A stretch of DNA of 9,579 bases from Candidatus Eiseniibacteriota bacterium (GTDB lineage: Bacteria > Eisenbacteria > RBG-16-71-46 > JAFGJU01), in the NCBI GenBank assembly GCA_016928935.1, contig JAFGJU010000147.1, positions 1-9,579 on the forward strand. The letters are read 5' to 3'. The first letter of the stretch is position 1; every line of letters begins with the position of its first letter. Below the pieces are notes generated by a model. That model did not search any database. It saw only the letters and a program-made list of their open reading frames with translations, and was not told where the DNA came from. Both the position numbers and the translations under genes were made by a program. Shown here in pieces: positions 1-5,222 of this stretch.

Positions 1-112
1 CCGCCCGGGTACGGCGCCGCCCGGGTACGGGGCAGCTCGGGCACGGGGCAGCTCGGGTATGGGATGGCTCGGTCACGGGGCCGCTCGGGTATGGGATGGC
101 TCGGTCACATAA
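1..112. repeat. 16-bp tandem repeat array, seven copies, cut by the window edge
   Basis: Seven consecutive 16-bp units begin at 1, 17, 33, 49, 65, 81 and 97. Units 1 and 2 are CCGCCCGGGTACGGCG and CCGCCCGGGTACGGGG. Later units drift to forms such as CAGCTCGGGTATGGGA and TGGCTCGGTCACGGGG. The shared core is GCTCGGGTAYGGGR. Units 4 and 6 nearly match each other, as do units 5 and 7, which suggests that pairs of units were duplicated as 32-bp blocks. The last unit decays at its 3' end (positions 110-112). The array probably continues left of the window. The period of 16 is not a multiple of three, so the array is more likely an intergenic minisatellite than a peptide repeat. Confidence 0.85.
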
Positions 113-163
113 TTGGAGCTTGAAATGCCCGCCGCACGGCGATTTCCGCCTTGCTACGTCCGC

Positions 164-200
164 GCAATTATCTGTCACCGCGGCAATTACGGCTGTCACC
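164..200 (+). promoter_or_regulatory. Pair of imperfect direct repeats upstream of the flotillin promoter
   Basis: GCAATTATCTGTCACC (164-179) is followed by GCAATTACGGCTGTCACC (183-200). The flanking blocks GCAATTA and CTGTCACC are identical, and the two copies differ by a 2-bp change in the spacing between the blocks. They lie about 50-90 bp upstream of the candidate -35 element, where an activator could bind. The repeat is directly visible; the regulatory role is inference. Confidence 0.35.
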
Positions 201-251
201 ACTACCACCCACCGGGGAATCCGCCCGGCCAGCCACGGCACCCTCTCGCTA

Positions 252-280
252 TTGCCCGCTTCTGCCTGTTGTGCTATCCT
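252..280 (+). promoter_or_regulatory. Candidate sigma70 promoter for the flotillin gene
   Basis: TTGCCC (252-257) and TATCCT (275-280) are separated by exactly 17 bp, each matching 4 of 6 consensus positions. A start site near 287 would leave a leader of about 50 nt before the ATG at 337. No better pair was seen between the repeats and the gene. The prediction is moderate because both hexamers are imperfect. Confidence 0.35.
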
Positions 281-336
281 TCTCTGGTTTGTTTCGCCCA
301 ATAAACTGTAAGTCGTTCCGGAAGGGGGACTCCCAC

Positions 337-1794
337 ATGTACATACTCTGGATCGTCATCGCCGCAATCGCAGTCGCCTTCGTCGTCCTATGGGCCTTGA
401 ACTACCGAAAGGTCAGCCCCAACCAGGCTCTCATCATCTCCGGAGGTAGGCGGCGCACCATAGTGGAGCCCGACGGTACGAAGCGCACCATCGGGTACAG
501 GCTCCAGATCGGCGGCGGCACTTTTGTCATGCCGCTTATCGAGCGCGCCGAGGTCCTCCCGCTGGACATATTCTCGCTTGCCGTGAAGACGACCGATGTC
601 CTCACGGCCCAGGGCGTGCTCCTGACGGCCGAGTCCCAGGGGCAGGTGAGGGTGGCCGACGACGAACATTCCATACGCCTCGCCGCCCAGCAGTTCCTGT
701 CCACGGGCGCCGACGGCATAAAGTCCGTGTCCATGGAGGTGTTGGAAGGCCATCTGAGGGCCGTCCTCGGCGCCATGTCGGTGGAGGAGATCTACCAGCG
801 CCGTGAGGAGTTCGCCAGCCGCGTCAAGAAGGCCGCCTCCGAGGACTTCTCCCGCATGGGCCTCACTCTGGTCGCTTTCTCGCTCAAGGACATATCGGAC
901 AAGCAGGGATACATAGAGGCGTTGGGTGCGCCGCAGATTGCCCAGGTCAAGCGCGACGCAGCGGTGGCACAGGCCGAGACAGAGAAAGACGCCGCCGTCA
1001 AGTCGGCCGTCGCGCGCAAGGACGGCGACATTGTGCGGCTGAACGCGGAGGTGGAGATAGCCGCCGCGTCCAGGGACTTCGAGGCCAAGCGCGCCGAATT
1101 CCAGACATTGGTGAACCAGAAGCGGGCCCAGGCCGACCTGGCGTACGAGCTGGAGCGGGTCAAGATGACCCAGCAGCTCAAGCAGGAGGAGGCCCTGGTC
1201 AAGATGATAGACAAGGAGAAGGCCATCGAGCTCGAGACCAAGGAGATTCTGAGAAGGGAGAAGGAGCTCGAAGCCACGGTGAAGAAGCCGGCGGACGCCA
1301 TGGCCTACCAGGCGAAGCTCGAGGCAGAGGCGGAAGCATACAGGAGCGAGCTCGAGGCCAAGGGCAAGGCCGCAGGCATACGGCTGTACGGCAACGCCGA
1401 GGCGGAGGCGACAGCTGCGAAGGGCGAGGCCGAGGCCAAGGCGATGCTCAAGAAGGCCGAGTCCTGGTCCAAGTACAACGAGGCTGCTGCCTACGACACG
1501 CTGATGCGTACCCTTCCCGAGCTTGCGAGGGCCGTGTCCGAGCCGCTCGCCAAGGTCGAGAAGATAGTGCTCGTGGGTAACGACGGAGTCTCCGGCGCGT
1601 CGAAGATAACCGGCCAGGTCGCCAGCGTGCTGGCTCAGCTACCGACCATAGTCGAATCTCTGACCGGAACTGACATAAAGAGTTATCTCGAGAACCTTCC
1701 CCGGATGCGCCACGGCAGGTCCGGAGAAAAGGGCGCTTCCAGCAGCGATTCCGGCAGGAGCGGCGAGAAGAGCAAAGAGGGGATGATTGATTGA
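337..1794 (+). CDS. Flotillin-like SPFH/band 7 membrane scaffold protein
   Basis: This 485-residue protein resembles bacterial flotillins of the FloT/YuaG/YqiK type. In that family, membrane-anchored oligomers organise membrane microdomains and influence membrane fluidity and assembly of partner proteins. Residues 2-22 form one hydrophobic segment, followed by the typical Y-R-K-V-x-P-N-Q-A-L-I-I-S-G stretch that opens the SPFH domain (to about 200). Residues 192-206 (YIEALGAPQIAQVKR) match the flotillin junction. An Ala/Glu/Lys-rich coiled coil runs from about 200 to 395 with repeated E-A dipeptides. The C-terminal flotillin region extends to about 454 (Y-N-E-A-A-A, LPELARAVSEPL, LPTIVESLTGTDIKSYLENL). 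A 31-residue polar tail contains GRSGEK twice, using different codons. The ATG at 337 is chosen because GAAGGGGG (321-328) lies 8 nt upstream and because the hydrophobic anchor starts there; the in-frame extension to 151 is not flotillin-like. An NfeD-type partner, often linked to flotillin genes, is not in the window. Confidence 0.9.
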   Translation: MYILWIVIAAIAVAFVVLWALNYRKVSPNQALIISGGRRRTIVEPDGTKRTIGYRLQIGGGTFVMPLIERAEVLPLDIFSLAVKTTDVLTAQGVLLTAESQGQVRVADDEHSIRLAAQQFLSTGADGIKSVSMEVLEGHLRAVLGAMSVEEIYQRREEFASRVKKAASEDFSRMGLTLVAFSLKDISDKQGYIEALGAPQIAQVKRDAAVAQAETEKDAAVKSAVARKDGDIVRLNAEVEIAAASRDFEAKRAEFQTLVNQKRAQADLAYELERVKMTQQLKQEEALVKMIDKEKAIELETKEILRREKELEATVKKPADAMAYQAKLEAEAEAYRSELEAKGKAAGIRLYGNAEAEATAAKGEAEAKAMLKKAESWSKYNEAAAYDTLMRTLPELARAVSEPLAKVEKIVLVGNDGVSGASKITGQVASVLAQLPTIVESLTGTDIKSYLENLPRMRHGRSGEKGASSSDSGRSGEKSKEGMID

Positions 1795-1805
1795 CGCGCG
1801 CCCTT

Positions 1806-1909
1806 GAAGCCGGGCAGGCACCGGCCGTGTTGGCTTCCCGAGCCACCGCCGATTCCTGCCGCTCCGGCTGCTTGGCGCGGCCTTCTGACGATGGCGGCGC
1901 GTCGCGCCG
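1806..1909. repeat. Inverted repeats in the gap between flotillin and aminotransferase genes
   Basis: Two dyads lie in the 197-bp gap. GAAGCC (1806-1811) pairs with GGCTTC (1832-1837) across a 20-nt loop. CGGCGCG (1895-1901) and CGCGCCG (1903-1909) form a perfect 7-bp odd palindrome centred on T1902. Neither is followed by a T-run, so they are poor intrinsic terminators. I see no convincing promoter hexamers here, so the two plus-strand genes may be cotranscribed. The second dyad could be a protein-binding site or simply a product of GC-rich sequence. Confidence 0.3.
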
Positions 1910-1991
1910 GGAATTGCCGGCCCAACGGGTGCGGCGGGGCGTTGCGCAGTTGCTTCAAGACGGCTGACTTTCAAGAACGGCGGGTTTCCAG

Positions 1992-4370
1992 ATGTCACAA
2001 GCTTCCGAGATGCTTTCAGAGAGGGTAAATCGCATCGGCCTCTCTCCGACTCTCCGGATCTCCGGCACCGCCAAGCAGATGGCGGCGGAGGGTATAGACG
2101 TCATAGACCTGAGCGTGGGCGAGCCCGATTTCCCGACGCCGTCTAACGTCAAGGAGGCCGGAAAGCGGGCCATAGACGCCGACTTCACGAAGTACACGGC
2201 CAACGAGGGCACGGTCGAGCTGAGGCGCGCCATCATCGAGAAGCTCAGGCGCGACAACGGCCTCGACTACAAGCCGGAAGAGATCCTCGTGTCTCCAGGC
2301 GCCAAATGCAGCCTTTACAACCTGACTGTCGCGCTCCTCAACGAGGGAGAGGACGTCATCATCCCGACCCCCTGCTGGGTGTCCTACCCCGACCAGGTGC
2401 GGCTGGCCAAGGCAAACCCCGTGTTTGTGCGCACCCGGGAGGAGAACGGCTTCCGGTTGACGCCCGAAGACCTGCGGGCGTCGCTGACGTTCAACACCAA
2501 GGCCCTGGTACTCAACTACCCGTGCAACCCGACTGGCGCCACGTACTCCCGGGAAGACCTCGAGGCTCTGGCGGACATGGCGGTCAAGGAGGGGCTGCTC
2601 GTCATCGCGGACGAGATCTACGAAAAACTGGTGTTCGACGGGTTCAGGTTTGTGAGCATCGCATCGCTCAACGAGAAGATAAAACAACAGTGCGTCGTGA
2701 TAAACGGCGTGTCCAAGGCCTACTCGATGACGGGCTGGAGGGTGGGTTACGCCGCGGGTCCGAAAGAAATAATCGCCGCCATGTCGAAGGTGCAGAGCCA
2801 CAACACGTCGAACCCGACGTCCATTTCGCAGATGGCCACTCTCGAAGCGCTCAAGGGCTCACAGCTTGAAGTCCCGAGGATGGCGGCGGAGTTCCAGCGC
2901 CGCAGGAACTACATGATTCACAGGATGAGGGCAATCCCGGGCGTATCGTGCTACGAGCCCAAGGGGGCCTTCTACCTGTTCCCGAACGTGTCGTACTTCT
3001 TCGACAGGCAGTTCCAGGGCGCTCAGATCCGCAACTCATACGGCCTGTCATACTACCTCCTCAAGGAGGCCAGGGTGGCCGCGGTGCCCGGCGAGGCCTT
3101 CGAGGCGGAAGGATTCCTCCGGCTCTCCTACGCCACATCCATGAGGAACATCGAAGAGGCGATGAACCGCATCGCCAAGGCCCTGTCCATGCTGGAGGAG
3201 CCGAAGAAGGCCGTGCGCACCGCGCTCAACAACACAGTCACCAAGGTAAAGACCTACGCCCAGACCGAGCTCGTGAGGGGGCTCGACATGAGGAACGCGC
3301 TGGTGGCCGAGTCCGAGGCGCACCTCAAGTACGACCATTACTACGAATGGAACGCGAGCATATCGGGCGTGATGGTCCAGCTCAGGAGCAACAGCCCGCA
3401 CCTGGCTGAGTTCTGGGTGGAGAACTGGTACCCCGCACAGCTTGAAGCCGACATAGAGCCGCACGCAATAATCTACGCGGTCAAGGACGTGGCCGGCAGG
3501 GAGGCCAGGGCTTTCTACAACTCCGACTCCCACACGGGATTTGTGTTCAACACGGCCTACTACGGCCAGCTCCGCAGCCTGGCGATAGGCATGCTGGCTG
3601 ATTTCACGGAGAAGACGTCGGGCATTCACGTCGTACACGCCGGAGCCGTGGACTTCGGCGGCGCCGGCGTCCTGGTGATGGCGCCTCCGAGGGCGGGCAA
3701 GGCCACGCACCTGGCGGGGCTTCTGTCCCGGAAGGACGCGCGGCTGGTGGCCACTGACTTCGTCTGCCTGAGGTACCTGGACAAGGAGATTCTAGCCGAC
3801 GTTCCGGAGAGGAAGCTCTACTTGAGGACCGACCTCATAGAGGAGATGCCCCAGTTGGGCCGTCTATTCGACAAGAGCAAACTGGAAAACGTGGTGACAA
3901 AGAGGGACGAGTGCACCCACGAGGCCTGCCCCGACGTCGACTCGTGCAGGATAGACAGAGGCGTCGGGTACTGCTACGCCGCGTCCAAGGAATCCAGGGC
4001 CATGCTGGACCCTTACTGGATAGCCGGCACGGCCGGCCACGTCAAGAGGACTTCCGTCAAGGCTCTGGTGGTGCTCTGCCGGGACACGATATCTCCGGCC
4101 GTAACCAGACTGGCACCGGACGAGGCGGCGCGGCGACTGGAACAGGGTGATTTCAGCTCCGGCGGCCCGGTCAGGCCGAACCCGTTCCTGAATCCTCATC
4201 TTCTGGTGAGGGACTCCGACAGGCTTCAGCTCCAGCGGTATTTCTTCGGCCGACTCCTGCAGACAGTCCCCTGTTACCTGGTCAACACGGGGGCGGGCTC
4301 GGTCGAAACTGTCAGGGCCAAGCTGGCGGAGGCGGTGGACAAGGCTGTTGCCGGGACGGTGCGCGTTTAG
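1992..4370 (+). CDS. Aspartate-type aminotransferase fused to an HprK/PEPCK-like kinase domain
   Basis: This 792-residue protein has two parts, while aspartate-family aminotransferases normally end near 390-400. Residues 1-395 are a complete class I/II PLP aminotransferase. Visible landmarks are W129 (PLP stacking), N179 in N-P-T-G, D207 and Y210 in A-D-E-I-Y, the Schiff-base lysine K242 in SKAYSMTGWRVGYA, and the substrate-carboxylate arginine R377 in L-R-L-S-Y-A. After a linker (about 396-432), residues 433-792 resemble the HPr kinase/PEP carboxykinase fold. There, H549 in HAGAVDFGGAGVLV aligns with the catalytic His of HprK, followed by a P-loop APPRAGKAT (564-572, K570) and RLVATDF with D589 at the second Asp of the HprK V-A-D-D motif. 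The P-loop is degenerate: Ala replaces the first Gly, and Ala follows the Lys. C641, C646, C652 and C661 form a cluster. Amino donor and kinase substrate are unknown. The ATG at 1992 lacks a strong Shine-Dalgarno; Met7 at 2010 is an alternative. No frameshift or stop separates the halves. Confidence 0.85.
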   Translation: MSQASEMLSERVNRIGLSPTLRISGTAKQMAAEGIDVIDLSVGEPDFPTPSNVKEAGKRAIDADFTKYTANEGTVELRRAIIEKLRRDNGLDYKPEEILVSPGAKCSLYNLTVALLNEGEDVIIPTPCWVSYPDQVRLAKANPVFVRTREENGFRLTPEDLRASLTFNTKALVLNYPCNPTGATYSREDLEALADMAVKEGLLVIADEIYEKLVFDGFRFVSIASLNEKIKQQCVVINGVSKAYSMTGWRVGYAAGPKEIIAAMSKVQSHNTSNPTSISQMATLEALKGSQLEVPRMAAEFQRRRNYMIHRMRAIPGVSCYEPKGAFYLFPNVSYFFDRQFQGAQIRNSYGLSYYLLKEARVAAVPGEAFEAEGFLRLSYATSMRNIEEAMNRIAKALSMLEEPKKAVRTALNNTVTKVKTYAQTELVRGLDMRNALVAESEAHLKYDHYYEWNASISGVMVQLRSNSPHLAEFWVENWYPAQLEADIEPHAIIYAVKDVAGREARAFYNSDSHTGFVFNTAYYGQLRSLAIGMLADFTEKTSGIHVVHAGAVDFGGAGVLVMAPPRAGKATHLAGLLSRKDARLVATDFVCLRYLDKEILADVPERKLYLRTDLIEEMPQLGRLFDKSKLENVVTKRDECTHEACPDVDSCRIDRGVGYCYAASKESRAMLDPYWIAGTAGHVKRTSVKALVVLCRDTISPAVTRLAPDEAARRLEQGDFSSGGPVRPNPFLNPHLLVRDSDRLQLQRYFFGRLLQTVPCYLVNTGAGSVETVRAKLAEAVDKAVAGTVRV

Positions 4371-4392
4371 CCGGAGTGGCAAATGCGACTTC

Positions 4393-4411
4393 GCGGCCCC
4401 CCGGGGGCCGC
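4393..4411. terminator. GC-rich hairpin between convergent genes, candidate bidirectional terminator
   Basis: GCGGCCCCC (4393-4401) and GGGGGCCGC (4403-4411) are perfect 9-bp inverted arms around one base. A folded RNA would open the centre to make a short loop. The hairpin lies 22 bp after the stop of the plus-strand fusion gene and 58 bp beyond the stop of the minus-strand DUF3347 gene, as expected for a shared terminator of convergent units. No long T-run follows on either strand; the minus strand has only CATTT about 8 nt beyond the stem. The function is therefore uncertain. Confidence 0.45.
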
Positions 4412-4469
4412 ACCGGGACCGTACGCGTGCAGCCGGAGCCGGACTCGCAGCAAGGCAGCGGCACCGCAG

Positions 4470-5105
4470 TCACATCGTCTCGCCTTCGATCTTTATCGGC
4501 GTGGCCGATTCCGCGTCGTACTGGCCGTTTACCACCCGCCCCACCAGCGTCCCGCATCTTGGCATTTTGGGCCCGTGGTAGGGATTACCCATCTTCTCCG
4601 TCTCCTGGACCCAGGCGGCCTTAGCCATGTCGCAGTAGTACACGTATGCGGGCCCGTCGTGGCCGAAACCTTGCACGTACTTCACGACGCTCCTGGACAC
4701 ACTCTTGAACCTCTCCCGCGCGACAGCCAGATTGGTGGCCCTGAAGCCGGACGCGGCGGACTCGATCTTCCTCACGGCATCGAGCTGCTCGGACGGCGCC
4801 TTGTCCTTCTTCAGCCGGGTGCGGAGCCTCTTTGCATTCGCAGCGAGCTTCTTTGCCAGCGAGCCGGTCCCCTGGAACTTATCCCGAGCGAGCAGGCTCC
4901 TCATCTCGAAGTACGGCTTGATGAACTTGCCCGAGTTGTCCGACTTCGCCAGAATGCACGACACTGTCGAGCCCTCCCCGGACATCATCGGACAGGTCTT
5001 CGGGCATGCCTGGGCAAACGCCTGCGCGACGAGCACCGCGCTCGACAAGACCGCCAGCAGGAAGACCGGCGCGACTGGGATTCTGCGGGAATTGTGCTTG
5101 AACAT
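4470..5105 (-). CDS. Secreted DUF3347-type protein, probable periplasmic copper/silver efflux accessory
   Basis: This 211-residue protein starts with a Sec signal peptide: basic residues, a hydrophobic core at about 11-29, and A-F-A-Q-A before C34. The mature N-terminus is short and metal-ligand-like: CPKTCPMM (C34, C38, M40, M41) with C50 nearby. Residues 58-187 match the pattern of DUF3347, a mainly helical domain found alone or attached to CusB-type fusion proteins. Landmarks are the helix around KPYFEMRSLL, RERFKSVSRSV, and the end block Y-Y-C-D-M-A-K-A-A-W...GNPYHGPKMPRCGTL with C158 and C184. That last block resembles the C-P-M-A...NPYfG-ML-CG signature seen in such domains. The gene follows cusA by 117 bp on the same strand, which supports a role in Cu/Ag handling, but it has its own promoter. 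The DUF3347 domain has no settled biochemical function to my knowledge. A lipoprotein reading is weak because the residue three before C34 is Ala. Confidence 0.8.
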   Translation of the reverse strand: MFKHNSRRIPVAPVFLLAVLSSAVLVAQAFAQACPKTCPMMSGEGSTVSCILAKSDNSGKFIKPYFEMRSLLARDKFQGTGSLAKKLAANAKRLRTRLKKDKAPSEQLDAVRKIESAASGFRATNLAVARERFKSVSRSVVKYVQGFGHDGPAYVYYCDMAKAAWVQETEKMGNPYHGPKMPRCGTLVGRVVNGQYDAESATPIKIEGETM

Positions 5106-5110
5106 TACTG

Positions 5111-5117
5111 CCTCCTT
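5111..5117 (-). promoter_or_regulatory. Strong Shine-Dalgarno of the DUF3347 gene
   Basis: On the minus strand AAGGAGG occurs 5 nt before the ATG at 5105. It is the best ribosome-binding site in the window and fixes the start of the secreted protein. It also suggests high translation compared with the neighbouring cusA, whose site is only AAAGG. Confidence 0.8.
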
Positions 5118-5142
5118 CTGATAACTCGTTGTGAGTCTTCTT

Positions 5143-5171
5143 ATTATAGCTCAGACCACCGCATCAGGCAA
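5143..5171 (-). promoter_or_regulatory. Sigma70-type promoter of the DUF3347 gene
   Basis: Reading the minus strand, TTGCCT (5171-5166) is followed after exactly 17 bp by a perfect TATAAT (5148-5143). A start site near 5136 leaves a leader of about 30 nt carrying the Shine-Dalgarno. The spacer is 17 bp rather than the 19-20 bp typical of MerR/CueR-controlled copper promoters, so this does not look like a CueR target. It allows expression independent of cusBA. Confidence 0.7.
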
Positions 5172-5181
5172 CAACCGAATG

Positions 5182-5205
5182 TGACCGCGCTCGCTCAATG
5201 ACCGC
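5182..5205 (-). promoter_or_regulatory. Direct repeats just upstream of the DUF3347 promoter
   Basis: GCGGTCA appears twice on the minus strand (5205-5199 and 5188-5182), 17 bp start to start, ending about 11 bp before the -35 element. The placement would suit an activator, such as a two-component response regulator, but the spacing does not equal whole helical turns and the motif is short. This is a weak candidate. Confidence 0.2.
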
Positions 5206-5222
5206 CCGCACCCCCCTCAAGT

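Larger units (their letters stand above)
1..336. other. Intergenic region upstream of the flotillin gene
   Basis: No convincing gene is seen in this stretch. All three forward frames stay open through the first ~110 bases, but only because the GC-rich 16-bp repeats contain no stops. The reading frame of the downstream flotillin is open back to 151, but the translated extension is Pro/Arg-rich and unlike a flotillin N-terminus. The region holds a tandem repeat array (1-112), two direct repeats (164-200) and a candidate promoter (252-280). The repeat could be the 3' end of a low-complexity coding region that begins outside the window; this cannot be excluded. Confidence 0.6.

Noticed and set aside
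1..112. CRISPR array
   Set aside because: The 16-bp units are contiguous with no unique spacers between them, so this is a simple tandem repeat.
151..336. 62-codon upstream extension of the flotillin frame
   Set aside because: The extra residues are Pro/Arg-rich, while the normal flotillin anchor begins at the ATG at 337, which has a Shine-Dalgarno 8 nt upstream.
2016..2801. A 261-codon minus-strand frame opposite the aminotransferase
   Set aside because: It is antisense to residues with clear catalytic motifs. Its translation is His/Arg/Val-rich and shows no recognisable domain.
4383..5201. A 272-codon plus-strand frame covering the DUF3347 gene
   Set aside because: It is antisense to a gene with signal peptide, Shine-Dalgarno and promoter. 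Its product is low-complexity and it has no ribosome-binding site.
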